Origin: Erysipelothrix sp. HDW6C
GTDB lineage: Bacteria > Bacillota_I > Bacilli_A > Erysipelotrichales > Erysipelotrichaceae
Direction: 5' to 3'
Length of the DNA: 64,000 nt
NCBI RefSeq assembly: GCF_011299615.1
Contig: NZ_CP049861.1
Coordinates: forward strand, 372,001-436,000
In this document: positions 9,292 through 17,470 of the stretch, piece by piece
How the letters are laid out: every line of letters starts with the position of its first letter
Position numbering within the stretch: the first letter of the stretch is position 1
Notes under the pieces: generated by a model
Told to the model about the DNA's origin: nothing
Database searches by the model: none
What the model saw: only the letters and a program-made list of their open reading frames with translations
Translations under genes and position numbers: made by a program

Positions 9292-9912
9292 ATGGAAAAA
9301 CTTGACTACAAAACAATTGCAAAGAATGTGGTGACGGAACAAGAGATTATAAAGTCGAAATTCATCACTTATCTTGCACCAATCGCAACAGAAGAAGCGG
9401 GAAAATTATTCTTGAAATCAATCAAGAAGGAACATCCTAAGGCCAGCCATCATTGCTCTGCTTTTATTGTTGGTGATATTGAGAGATCGAACGATGATGG
9501 GGAACCTGCTTCAAGTGCAGGGCTACCCATGCTTCAAGTGCTTCGAGGCAATAAAATGCAAGGGGTAATTGCTGTAGTCGTTCGCTATTTTGGTGGTACT
9601 GAATTGGGTGTTGGCGGACTTATTCGTGCTTATGGATCCAGTGTGACACAAGCAATTCAAGCGGCGGAAATTCTCTATCCACAACGCGTGTTTACCTATG
9701 CTGTGACCTTTCCGTATGAATTTATTAACGATGTTGAGGTTCTTGTAGCCGATATTGGGGAGGTCATTGACCGACACTATGATGCACTTGTGAGGTATGA
9801 TATACGTGTCACCAATCCCGAGAGTCTTGAACCACTTAATGACATATGTCGTGGACAAGCTGTATCGGAATGTATAAAAGATGATATTGAACTTATAAAG
9901 GAGGTTTCATAA
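9292..9912 (+). CDS. YigZ/IMPACT family protein
   Basis: 206 aa. Homologues (E. coli YigZ, B. subtilis YvyE, eukaryotic IMPACT) are linked to translation control, but the reaction is unknown. Family marks: KSKFITYLAPI, HHCSAFIVG, DDGEPASSAGLPML and VVVRYFGGTELGVGGLIRAYG. The C-terminal half is the DUF1949-like ferredoxin fold. I prefer ATG 9292 to the in-frame ATG 9274, since 9274 would lie upstream of the -10 box and neither has a Shine-Dalgarno. The stop overlaps the next ATG by one base (TAATG), so it is coupled to the Fur-family gene. Confidence 0.88.
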   Translation: MEKLDYKTIAKNVVTEQEIIKSKFITYLAPIATEEAGKLFLKSIKKEHPKASHHCSAFIVGDIERSNDDGEPASSAGLPMLQVLRGNKMQGVIAVVVRYFGGTELGVGGLIRAYGSSVTQAIQAAEILYPQRVFTYAVTFPYEFINDVEVLVADIGEVIDRHYDALVRYDIRVTNPESLEPLNDICRGQAVSECIKDDIELIKEVS

Positions 9913-10319
9913 TGGATATTCGTTCTGAACTAAAAGCGCATGAGATAAAATATACAAAGCAGCGTGAAGAGGTTCTCTCAATTCTCAAAGCCAGTATGCT
10001 TCCGATGACAATCAATCAATTGCGTGATCAATTGGAAGTAGAAATGGACCTCTCAACAATCTATCGTATCCTGGATGTATTATTAGAGAAAGAAATCATT
10101 ACCAAGACAGTTCCATTAGAGCCATCTCAAGCACTCTATGATTACAAGCGTCATATTCACAAGCACCATCTAATCTGTACAATTTGTGGAAAGATACAAA
10201 TTATTGAAGGATGTCCGTTACATGACTATGAACATCAAGTTGAAGCAAAAACACAATACATCATTGATCGCCATCAATTGGAACTCTATGGTGTCTGCCC
10301 AAACTGTCAAATACACTAA
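9912..10319 (+). CDS. Fur-family metalloregulator
   Basis: 135 aa. An N-terminal winged helix (KYTKQREEVLSILK through LSTIYRILDVLLEKEII) is followed by a metal-binding dimer domain with HKHHLICTICGK and a C-terminal CPNC. The two CxxC pairs form the structural zinc site of Fur, Zur and PerR. The sequence alone does not decide whether it senses iron, zinc or peroxide. It has AAGGAGG at good spacing and overlaps yigZ. A terminator follows. Confidence 0.88.
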   Translation: MDIRSELKAHEIKYTKQREEVLSILKASMLPMTINQLRDQLEVEMDLSTIYRILDVLLEKEIITKTVPLEPSQALYDYKRHIHKHHLICTICGKIQIIEGCPLHDYEHQVEAKTQYIIDRHQLELYGVCPNCQIH

Positions 10320-10355
10320 AAAAGGAAGTCTCAAGATTTAATGAGACTTCCTTTT
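10317..10355. terminator. Bidirectional terminator between the Fur-family gene and the DUF308 gene
   Basis: Perfect 10-bp stem GGAAGTCTCA (10324-10333) / TGAGACTTCC (10342-10351) with A-tract before and TTTT after, able to stop both converging units. Confidence 0.85.
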
Positions 10356-10363
10356 CATAAGTA

Positions 10364-10915
10364 CTATAAGCTGCGTGATGTCGATAAGTGTGAGATACCA
10401 TTAACGAAACTACTAATACCACCAGCCATTAGGTAGAATGAGACTAATATAATTGTTGTTGCAAGAGAAGCAACGGGATTGAAGAGTAACATGAATCCTG
10501 TGATGATACCAAGTACTGATACAATCAATGATAACCAGAATGAAGATTCACCACCAACACTGCGAATGATGCTTGAAGCAGCAATCCGTGAGATAGAGTG
10601 AGCAATAAACCAGAATGGTAAGAGCATTGTCACAACTGTAAGTGATAAGTTAATGTTGAATAACATTAATACACCAGCAATAATACTGAGGATAGCACCA
10701 AGAAGAGATATTAATGGAGCAGCTCCTGTACGACTTTCAAATTCGAAGTAGAATGCGATATCACTAATACCACTCGCAATTGCAAGAATTGCAAAGGCAA
10801 CAATAACGCCACCGATAATTGCATTTGGATTGTACATTGTGTACACACCAAGTACTACTAATAACACCCCTGTAATCATTTCGATAATACTTAAATTACG
10901 TAAACTTTTTTTCAT
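10364..10915 (-). CDS. HdeD/DUF308 family membrane protein
   Basis: 183 aa with about six hydrophobic helices and short loops, including GVLLVVLGVYTMYNP and a repeat of it near the C-terminus (GIITGFMLLFNPVASL). These NP-containing repeats are typical of HdeD/DUF308 proteins, which in enterobacteria are linked to acid stress; the molecular role is unknown. ATG 10915 is preferred over GTG 10924 because the AAAGG sits at proper distance. The start is one base after the stop of a 54-aa gene, so the two are coupled. A second DUF308 gene is at 42614. Confidence 0.82.
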   Translation of the reverse strand: MKKSLRNLSIIEMITGVLLVVLGVYTMYNPNAIIGGVIVAFAILAIASGISDIAFYFEFESRTGAAPLISLLGAILSIIAGVLMLFNINLSLTVVTMLLPFWFIAHSISRIAASSIIRSVGGESSFWLSLIVSVLGIITGFMLLFNPVASLATTIILVSFYLMAGGISSFVNGISHLSTSRSL

Positions 10916-10916
10916 T

Positions 10917-11081
10917 TCAATCACCTTTCCTTTTATTGAGGTCGATCAGATCTTGAAGAATGGAATCAATCTCATCAAGATAATGATCAGACAATTCAAG
11001 AAACTTTTTACCTGCTTCTTTGTAGAGGGCTTCAAGTTGTTCCATCTTAAGTTGAATTTCTTTATCTTGTGATTCTTTCAT
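10917..11081 (-). CDS. Small acidic, helical protein (54 aa), unknown
   Basis: Short gene upstream of and coupled to the DUF308 gene. It begins MKESQDKEIQ with a GGGAGACGG ribosome site and ends NKRKGD with a TGA one base before the next ATG. The sequence is rich in Glu, Lys, Leu and Asp with heptad-like spacing (MEQLEALYKEAGKKFLEL), so an amphipathic helix or short coiled coil is likely. No membrane segment. Function unknown. The tight coupling and a promoter at 11108-11136 support it being real. Confidence 0.65.
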   Translation of the reverse strand: MKESQDKEIQLKMEQLEALYKEAGKKFLELSDHYLDEIDSILQDLIDLNKRKGD

Positions 11082-11107
11082 CTCACCGTCTCCCTTTTGA
11101 CATCTTC

Positions 11108-11136
11108 ATCATAACCCCGTAGGTGAACGAAGACAA
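11108..11136 (-). promoter_or_regulatory. Promoter of the 54-aa / DUF308 operon
   Basis: Minus strand: -35 TTGTCT (11131-11136), 17-bp spacer, -10 TATGAT (11108-11113), about 27 bp before the small gene's ATG. Confidence 0.6.
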
Positions 11137-11174
11137 CGAACAGAAAACGCGAACTGCAAGATACCGAACAGTGT

Positions 11175-11202
11175 TTGAAAAGTGTGCGGGAAATGGTACT
11201 AT
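11175..11202 (+). promoter_or_regulatory. Promoter of the TetR gene
   Basis: -35 TTGAAA (11175-11180), 16-bp spacer, extended -10 TGGTACTAT (ends 11202). Divergent from the promoter at 11108-11136. Confidence 0.55.
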
Positions 11203-11224
11203 ATATTGAAACGGAGGCATTTTC

Positions 11225-11770
11225 ATGAAGACTGATTTAAGAGTTGTTAAGACGCACAGGGATCTAACGCAGGCACTGCTACGCCTCCTCGAAAGAGATA
11301 ACTTTGCATCAATTACTGTGAATGATATTTGCGTTGAAGCTCTAGTGGGGCGTTCAACATTTTATGACCACTTCGAAGATAAATATAGTTTGTTGGAGCT
11401 TCTTTTTAAAACAGAACGAATGTCAACACGCGAACACGCTCAAAGTGAAGCGACTCTTGACCTTATTAAATCGGTCCTATACATGATTAAAGAGAATGAA
11501 GTCATCTTTCGAAACTTATTACCCCTTAATGAAGATCAACAAATCGTTGAATTAATTCGCTCGACATGGCTGGAAGACGTACTGAAATACAACGAAACGC
11601 ACCTAGAAAATGGTGACCTTAAGGATGTGCCCCTTGAATTCATCAGTGACTTTTTGGCAGGTGGGTATACGATGGGAATTATTGATTGGATCCATAATGG
11701 CTTGAAAACGTCAGTTGAAGACATGGCTTTGTATCAATATAAAATGTTGCATCAATTTGTAAAACCATAG
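11225..11770 (+). CDS. TetR/AcrR-family transcriptional regulator
   Basis: 181 aa. The N-terminal helix-turn-helix (ALLRLLERDNFASITVNDIC then GRSTFYDHFEDKYSLLELLF) is a standard TetR DNA-binding domain. The C-terminal helical ligand domain is unspecific and of the DhaS-like kind. GGAGG lies about 8 nt before the ATG. The next gene begins only 62 nt later and is preceded by a 13-bp inverted repeat, a plausible operator for this protein (inference). The effector is unknown. Confidence 0.87.
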   Translation: MKTDLRVVKTHRDLTQALLRLLERDNFASITVNDICVEALVGRSTFYDHFEDKYSLLELLFKTERMSTREHAQSEATLDLIKSVLYMIKENEVIFRNLLPLNEDQQIVELIRSTWLEDVLKYNETHLENGDLKDVPLEFISDFLAGGYTMGIIDWIHNGLKTSVEDMALYQYKMLHQFVKP

Positions 11771-11785
11771 GTCAAATGAGTATCG

Positions 11786-11818
11786 TTCATTAACATAGTG
11801 TGTTACTATGTTAATGAA
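11786..11818. promoter_or_regulatory. Perfect 13-bp inverted repeat upstream of the VOC gene (candidate operator)
   Basis: Arms TTCATTAACATAG (11786-11798) and CTATGTTAATGAA (11806-11818) with 7 bp between. No T-run follows, so it is not a normal terminator. Size and position, 15 bp before the VOC gene's ATG and just after a TetR gene, fit a repressor site. Confidence 0.6.
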
Positions 11819-11832
11819 AAGAGGTACATATT

Positions 11833-12672
11833 ATGTTACTAAACGACAATACAAAATTAAGCCATGTAACCTTACGAGTACAAGACTTAGAGAATATGAC
11901 ACAGTTTTATACACAGATTATCGGTTTGAAAATTATAAATAAACAAGACGATAGAGTCATGTTAGGTGTGGGTAAGCAGCCAATTGTAGAACTTGTGCAC
12001 CATCGCGACGCCCAGTTACCATCAGAACATTATACAGGTCTTTACCATTTAGCAATTCTAATGCCAGATGAAAAAGACTTAGGTCAAATTCTGTATCATT
12101 TCAGTCGTGAACATTATCAAATAAGCGGTGCAGGGGATCATGACTACAGTCAAGCACTCTATATGAATGACCCAGAAGGGAATGGAATTGAAATCTATGC
12201 TGATCGTCCAAGAGAGACGTGGGTAATCCATGATGATGGAACGATTGTAGGGGGAACAAAAGCAGTTGATGTTCAAAGGCTTTTGTCACTCGTTGATAAA
12301 GAATCGTGGTCAGGTATGCCAGAAGGGACGGTTCTTGGACATGTTCATTTGCAATTGAATGATATCATGGCAGCACGTTCTTTCTATATTGATACCCTTG
12401 GGTATGAATTAAAAACAGACATGGGACACGCCATCTTTATCTCAAAAAATGGATATCACCATGATATTGGTGCCAATGTTTGGGCAGGGAATAACATCCA
12501 AAAACTCCCAAGCAACATAACCGGTATGGAGTCCTTCACGGTTCAAGTTGATAATTTGGAAGCAGTTATCACAGCATTCAAGGAAAACAAAGATTATTCT
12601 ATAATTAGTATCGATAAGAATCTTATTGTTGAAGACAAAGCAGGGATACGAATACAATTCACTGTGTTATAA
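11833..12672 (+). CDS. VOC superfamily protein, CatE-like ring-cleavage dioxygenase/glyoxalase fold
   Basis: 279 aa with two tandem vicinal-oxygen-chelate modules: LSHVTLRVQDLENMTQFYTQIIGLKI near the start and GHVHLQLNDIMAARSFYIDTLGYEL near residue 175. The metal-ligand pattern His ... His ... Glu is visible (SHVTL, YHLAI, GIEIY). The organisation resembles B. subtilis CatE/YfiE catechol dioxygenases, but a glyoxalase-like or binding role cannot be excluded. GAGGT is in place. The gene stops 7 nt before the CDF transporter. Confidence 0.8.
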   Translation: MLLNDNTKLSHVTLRVQDLENMTQFYTQIIGLKIINKQDDRVMLGVGKQPIVELVHHRDAQLPSEHYTGLYHLAILMPDEKDLGQILYHFSREHYQISGAGDHDYSQALYMNDPEGNGIEIYADRPRETWVIHDDGTIVGGTKAVDVQRLLSLVDKESWSGMPEGTVLGHVHLQLNDIMAARSFYIDTLGYELKTDMGHAIFISKNGYHHDIGANVWAGNNIQKLPSNITGMESFTVQVDNLEAVITAFKENKDYSIISIDKNLIVEDKAGIRIQFTVL

Positions 12673-12673
12673 T
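12665..12673 (+). promoter_or_regulatory. Extended -10 element overlapping the VOC stop codon
   Basis: TGTTATAAT at 12665-12673 ends 6 bp before the CDF ATG at 12680. No good -35 and no Shine-Dalgarno are seen, so a leaderless transcript is possible. Confidence 0.4.
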
Positions 12674-12679
12674 TAAAAC

Positions 12680-13801
12680 ATGAAAAAAATTAAAGATAGT
12701 TATGAACGAAACAAAATAGGTATGAAAGCAGGTTTACTGGGACTCAGTGCGAACCTGCTTCTTTCTATTTCTAAAATCGTAATCGGAACGATAGCGAATT
12801 CTCAGGCAATTATTGCCGATGGAATCAACAACGCTTCAGATTCAATGTCCTCGCTGATAACCGTGGTTGGCTTTAAAATCGCAGGGAAGCCTGCCGATAA
12901 AGAACACCCCTATGGACACGAACGTTTTGAGTCTATTGCTGGCTTCGTGATCTCGCTGATTATGATTTACTTGGGAATTGATATACTCAGAACATCTTTT
13001 GGAGAGATTTTCACTACAACACCGCTCAATGTATCGGTATATACGTTTGGCGTTTTAATCCTTTCAATAACTGTTAAGGGTTTCATGGCATGGTATTATA
13101 CAAAACAAGCGAACCGCATTGATTCCGATATGTTACATGCAAGTTCGCAGGATAGTAAAAATGATATTTTAATGACCGGATCAATCCTAATCGGTATTCT
13201 AATACAATGGTGGTTTGGCTTCAATATTGATGCATATATGGGAATGTCTATTGCACTATTTATTATTTACTCAGCTGTGATGATGGTTCGTGATTTTGTG
13301 AATGATTTAATGGGAACGCGTCCAGATGAAACACAACTACACCAAATCAAAGACATTCTTGATAATGAACAAAAAATTATTGGTTACCACGATTTACTGG
13401 TACATAATTATGGTAAGTACAATACCTATGCAAGTGTTCATATTGAAATCAATCAAGTAACTTCTCTCGTAGAAGCACATGAAATTATTGACTCAATTGA
13501 ACACGAAGTCTATGAAGAAACGAATATCAATCTTGTTACGCATCTTGATCCCTTGGATATTGATAGTGAAGAAATGACGACTATTTACGACATTATTAAG
13601 CGCTACATACGAGCCAACTATCCCGGTGTTACGTTTCATGATGTGAGAATTATTCATGAACGCCTGATGTTTGATTTGGTTTTGGATGAAGCATGCGATT
13701 ATGAAAGTGAAGTAATTATTGAAGGACTAAGAAGAGAACTTGGTAATAATAACATTGCATACGCGTTGGACATCACGATTGATACCCAGCAATTAATATA
13801 G
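12680..13801 (+). CDS. Cation diffusion facilitator (CDF) family metal/H+ antiporter
   Basis: 373 aa. Exports divalent metals (Zn, Mn, Fe, Co) in exchange for protons. Six N-terminal membrane helices. The first metal site is in ADGINNASDSMSS and the second in HASSQDSKNDILMT, with HPYGHERFESIAG between, all classic for the family. The cytosolic C-terminal domain (about 210-300) has the ferredoxin-like fold, and an extra tail of ~75 residues follows. There is no ribosome site, and the start lies directly downstream of a TATAAT, so it may be leaderless or coupled to the VOC gene. The metal is not predictable here. Confidence 0.9.
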   Translation: MKKIKDSYERNKIGMKAGLLGLSANLLLSISKIVIGTIANSQAIIADGINNASDSMSSLITVVGFKIAGKPADKEHPYGHERFESIAGFVISLIMIYLGIDILRTSFGEIFTTTPLNVSVYTFGVLILSITVKGFMAWYYTKQANRIDSDMLHASSQDSKNDILMTGSILIGILIQWWFGFNIDAYMGMSIALFIIYSAVMMVRDFVNDLMGTRPDETQLHQIKDILDNEQKIIGYHDLLVHNYGKYNTYASVHIEINQVTSLVEAHEIIDSIEHEVYEETNINLVTHLDPLDIDSEEMTTIYDIIKRYIRANYPGVTFHDVRIIHERLMFDLVLDEACDYESEVIIEGLRRELGNNNIAYALDITIDTQQLI

Positions 13802-13819
13802 AGACGAAGGCGAACTAAC

Positions 13820-15169
13820 TTGGAAAAAGAAAAAAAATTTGGACTGTTCACAACGATTGCGATGATTGTCGGAATTGTAGTTGGATCAGGAATCTTCTTT
13901 AAGACAGATGACATACTCATAGCTACACAAGGAAGTGTCATTCTCGGTGTGCTTCTTTGGGTTGTTGGCGCTTTCGGTATCATCTTTGGCGGACTGTGTG
14001 TTTCCGAATATGCAAAAAGGACATCCGAAGCAGGTGGCTTGATTACATATATGGAGCTTGCGTGGGGAAAAACGATGGGTTATCTTTCAGGGTGGTTTCA
14101 AGTTGTATTCTATTATCCAGCAATAATTGGTGTCTTGGCATGGATTACATCTGTTTATATTGGTTTGATTTTTGGAATAAGCAATCCCTTGGACTGGCGA
14201 CTTTGGGTAACGACCCTTGTTATTCTAATCGTCATTTACGCACTCAACATCATAAATACAAAGTCAGCGGGTAAGTTTCAAAATATTACTCTCATCATAA
14301 AAATTGTAGCTTTGTTATCCTTGTCGATAGTTGGAATTATCTTCGGTGAGCCACAAAACCTTGCATCAACAGCAATTAGTGGGTCTCGCATCGGTGGTGG
14401 TTTGTTTGTTGGACTTATTGCATGTGCATTTTCTTATGACGGATGGTTTGTCGCCCCAGCAGTTGCTCATGAAATTAAAAATCCAAAGAAGAATCTTGTA
14501 AAAGCACTCATTGTTGCCCCTATTATTATTCTCGCCATCTATTTGGCGTATTTTATTGGCATCAATGCAATGCTAGGACCAGAAAAAATAATGCAACTGG
14601 GTGATGGATCTGTTGGTTATATTGCCGAGCAACTCTTTGGTTCAGTCGGAACTAAGGTTATCTATACAGCCGTTATCATTTCAATTCTCGGCTCCATTAA
14701 TGGCTTGGTCCTTGGCTACATCCGGCTTCCGTATTCCTTAGCAATCCGTGATAGTTTTCCAAGATCAGATGTATTCAAAACCATGAACACGTCACTAGAC
14801 ATCCCTGTAAAATCGGCAATCCTATCGTTTGTACTTATTCTAATTTGGTTGGGTTTGCATCGACTCTCTGTATTTAATGTCCAATGGGGTCCAATCCACT
14901 TTAGTGGATTACAAATTGACAGTTTACCAATTGTGCTTACATATGTGTTCTATGGACTCCTTTACGTACGTACAGTAGTCGATGAAGTTAGATATCATAA
15001 ACTTGGTGTGTTAAAGGGCTATGTATTCCCGCTCTTAGCATTACTTGGAGCCTCATTTGTATTATATGGCGGTATGTCACAACCACAATCTATCATCTAC
15101 TTTATCATTTCGTTTGTTGGAATTGCGTGTGGCTATCTTGTCATGGGTAAGCCAAAAACAACAACTTAG
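13820..15169 (+). CDS. APC-superfamily amino acid permease
   Basis: 449 aa, about 12 membrane helices. Helix 1 carries IVGIVVGSGIFFK, the backbone substrate-binding GSGIF motif of APC transporters. CAFSYDGWFVAPAVAHEIKNPKKN is the conserved helix 6-7 loop of LAT/SteT-like permeases. Substrate not predictable. The start appears to be TTG 13820, 18 nt after the CDF stop, with a modest GAAGG site 9 nt upstream; no nearer ATG exists before the first helix. Probably co-transcribed with the CDF gene. Confidence 0.87.
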   Translation: MEKEKKFGLFTTIAMIVGIVVGSGIFFKTDDILIATQGSVILGVLLWVVGAFGIIFGGLCVSEYAKRTSEAGGLITYMELAWGKTMGYLSGWFQVVFYYPAIIGVLAWITSVYIGLIFGISNPLDWRLWVTTLVILIVIYALNIINTKSAGKFQNITLIIKIVALLSLSIVGIIFGEPQNLASTAISGSRIGGGLFVGLIACAFSYDGWFVAPAVAHEIKNPKKNLVKALIVAPIIILAIYLAYFIGINAMLGPEKIMQLGDGSVGYIAEQLFGSVGTKVIYTAVIISILGSINGLVLGYIRLPYSLAIRDSFPRSDVFKTMNTSLDIPVKSAILSFVLILIWLGLHRLSVFNVQWGPIHFSGLQIDSLPIVLTYVFYGLLYVRTVVDEVRYHKLGVLKGYVFPLLALLGASFVLYGGMSQPQSIIYFIISFVGIACGYLVMGKPKTTT

Positions 15170-15257
15170 CAATAAAAATTGACAACTCACCGTGATTTAG
15201 TGGCTCTAAGATTGGATCGATACTATGATGGTATCAACAACAAAGGAGAACTGAATT

Positions 15258-15980
15258 ATGGAAAGAATAGATAGTTATAATAAACCCATTGAAACCATTC
15301 GTATTAAAGGTGCTTCGATTAAAAGAATAATTATTGAACCAAGCATTACTGAAGAAACAGAGGTATACGTCAATGGAAACCTCTCAGAGTATGAAATCCA
15401 ACTTATGGGAGAAGTCTTAAAAATTTCTACAGTCCACTCGCGTATCATGACAATCAGCATCGATGAGATGAATACACCAAAGATTGAGGAAATGCGTATC
15501 AGCATTCCATCATCTCTAAATCCAGATTTTAAAATTGATGCTGTCGGAGCAATGGTAGTTATGGACTACAAAGAACCCTACACGATTCGAAATTTACGAC
15601 TTGATGGCGTGAAGATTGATGCCCAACTTACAAATGTGAGTGGCCTGATCGAAGTAAACTCAGTCAACTCTTCAATTTGGGTTACCAATTTCGGTGGAAG
15701 AATCTACAGCAACGGTGTCAGCAACACGATTCATCTAACCAATACAAATAATGATGTCACGGTGAAACTGAATGGACTTTCTTCACAAGCCTATTTTAAT
15801 GAAGGTGAAGCAAAGGCGAACTACCGCGTACAGCTTGCTGGGTTGAATGGAAAAATGTGCTACTATGCAGATCGTCGAACATCGTTTGGCATTCTAAATT
15901 ATACGTCACCACATATTCATGGCGCACCTGCAGTTCGTGTAGAAGGCAATGGGCTAAGTGCAAAAGTATCTGTGAACTAA
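15258..15980 (+). CDS. Unknown protein, beta-solenoid-like (DUF4097-type adhesin-like repeats)
   Basis: 240 aa, no signal peptide and no membrane helix. From about residue 90 on it shows short alternating beta-strands with regular V/I and N/G positions (LTNVSGLIEVNSVNSSIWV, FGGRIYSNGVSNTIHL), as in the putative auto-transporter adhesin-like DUF4097 fold. In other Firmicutes such proteins often sit with stress or anti-sigma loci; here it stands alone. It has AAAGGAG and a strong terminator. Function unknown. Confidence 0.6.
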   Translation: MERIDSYNKPIETIRIKGASIKRIIIEPSITEETEVYVNGNLSEYEIQLMGEVLKISTVHSRIMTISIDEMNTPKIEEMRISIPSSLNPDFKIDAVGAMVVMDYKEPYTIRNLRLDGVKIDAQLTNVSGLIEVNSVNSSIWVTNFGGRIYSNGVSNTIHLTNTNNDVTVKLNGLSSQAYFNEGEAKANYRVQLAGLNGKMCYYADRRTSFGILNYTSPHIHGAPAVRVEGNGLSAKVSVN

Positions 15981-16030
15981 AAAAGCAATTGAACTGATTC
16001 CAATATCTCGGACAGTTCAATTGCTTTTTT
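15979..16030. terminator. Strong bidirectional terminator
   Basis: Perfect 18-bp inverted repeat, arms 15979-15996 and 16013-16030, including A6 and T6 tracts (core GCAATTGAACTG), between converging genes. It overlaps the last two bases of the gene at 16029. Confidence 0.93.
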
Positions 16031-16712
16031 ACATGTAGGTAACAACAGTGTGACCAAACCAGATCACCAGCGGATAAATATAAAGAAACTTGGAGTTCTT
16101 TGATAAATCACGCCGGATGGGAAGATGAGATATGAAAGGTAGGGCAAGGATGAAGGTGAACTGATAGTTCAGTGCATCCCCACTATTCATGCGCCATAGG
16201 GAAACTATTAACAATACAAATGATAAAAACATGTAACATGCAAAGCGCACACGATCTTTCGCCTCAAATACATAAGTGATAAGCATGAATGGAATAATTA
16301 ATGATGCCTTCTCTGCTTTCCAAAGCGCAAGCAAGAGTATAATGGGAAAGAGAACAATACCAATTTTTCTAAATGTTGGATAAGATTCGGTAATATAATA
16401 TTCAAACAGGTATAAAAGTGAGAGCCCCAAAGCGAACGTGAAGTAGAGGTTACTGGAAATTTGATGTTGGGGACTGACTAGAATTGCGTTGAAAACAAAG
16501 CTTACAACACTCATGGTCAATGCAGCGGTGAAGAATTTCCCAATTAAAGAAACTTCATGCGTTGATCGCATAAACAAGCGAACCGTATAAGCAGCGAATG
16601 CAGTTACAGCGATGATAACTGCGATATTTGCCGGAATTGCCCATACGGCGCTCATGTAAGGAATACACGTTTCCAATACGAGTGGTACAAGCATTAAGAT
16701 ATAAAGTATCAT
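16029..16712 (-). CDS. Multi-pass membrane protein, TraX-like
   Basis: 227 aa with about seven membrane helices. SSNLYFTFALGLSLLYLFE and the end KFLYIYPLVIWFGHTVV resemble the TraX/acyltransferase-like fold, in which TraX acetylates pilin or other targets. The usual N-terminal DH motif is absent, so activity is doubtful. ATG 16712 is chosen over GTG 16721 because GGAG is 8 nt upstream of it. Function uncertain. Confidence 0.55.
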   Translation of the reverse strand: MILYILMLVPLVLETCIPYMSAVWAIPANIAVIIAVTAFAAYTVRLFMRSTHEVSLIGKFFTAALTMSVVSFVFNAILVSPQHQISSNLYFTFALGLSLLYLFEYYITESYPTFRKIGIVLFPIILLLALWKAEKASLIIPFMLITYVFEAKDRVRFACYMFLSFVLLIVSLWRMNSGDALNYQFTFILALPFISHLPIRRDLSKNSKFLYIYPLVIWFGHTVVTYM

Positions 16713-16822
16713 AGAGCGCACTCCTTATCTGTGTTAATCATACCTCATGTACATTGAGAAAAACATGCAATCACATAACAACACACTTACAATATTGTAA
16801 GGGAGTTCCAAAAATTATAGGC

Positions 16823-16853
16823 TTGACATGGAGTGAACTCCAGCATTTATGAT
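16823..16853 (+). promoter_or_regulatory. MerR-type promoter with dyad operator in a 19-bp spacer
   Basis: -35 TTGACA (16823-16828) and -10 TATGAT (16848-16853) are separated by 19 bp, longer than optimal. The spacer begins with the perfect dyad TGGAGT-GA-ACTCCA (16829-16842). This is the layout through which MerR-family activators untwist DNA. The operon downstream encodes a MerR protein. Confidence 0.85.
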
Positions 16854-16871
16854 ACACTTAAGGAGGAAATT

Positions 16872-17459
16872 ATGAAAAAAACATTCTATATTATGCGTCA
16901 TGGTCAAACAGTATTTAATCTCTTAAAAAAAGTTCAAGGGTTCTCAGACTCCCCTTTAACATCATTGGGAATTGAACAAGCAAAAATAGCAGGCGCCTAT
17001 TTTAAAGATAAGGAAATATACTTTGATGCGGCATTTTCATCAACATCAGAACGTGCAAGCGATACATTAGAACTGGTCACAGATATGCCATATACACGCC
17101 TGAAAGGCCTCAAAGAATGGAACTTTGGTTTATTCGAGAGTGAAAGCGAAGCTTTAAATCCAAAGCTTCCATATGGAGATTTCTTTGTCGCTTATGGTGG
17201 CGAAGGGGAGAAACCATTTCAAAAAAGGATCGTTGATACGATGAACGAGCTAGCCCAAACTCAAACAGGGTCGTCAATTCTCGTTGTTGCGCATGGAGCC
17301 GTACTTGGACAATTTGGAAAGTACTGGGAACATGAAGCAATCGCAACACGAGATAAAAAAGGTCGAATCGGAAACTGCGCAATATTCAAATATGTTTACG
17401 AAAATGAAGTATTCAGATTGGAAGAAATTATAGAGCATGACTTTAGTCATCTCGTATAA
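16872..17459 (+). CDS. Histidine phosphatase / phosphoglycerate-mutase-like protein
   Basis: 195 aa. The catalytic RHG motif is in YIMRHGQTVFN with the conserved LTSLGIEQAKIAG, FSSTSERASDTLEL and the second catalytic His in VVAHGAVLGQF. These enzymes remove phosphate from small metabolites or proteins; the substrate is unknown. ATG 16872 follows AAGGAGG; an upstream in-frame start at 16833 would lie inside the promoter. It is the first gene of a three-gene unit with MerR and a GNAT enzyme and is probably induced by the MerR protein. Confidence 0.87.
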   Translation: MKKTFYIMRHGQTVFNLLKKVQGFSDSPLTSLGIEQAKIAGAYFKDKEIYFDAAFSSTSERASDTLELVTDMPYTRLKGLKEWNFGLFESESEALNPKLPYGDFFVAYGGEGEKPFQKRIVDTMNELAQTQTGSSILVVAHGAVLGQFGKYWEHEAIATRDKKGRIGNCAIFKYVYENEVFRLEEIIEHDFSHLV

Positions 17460-17470
17460 AGGAGAAAGCG

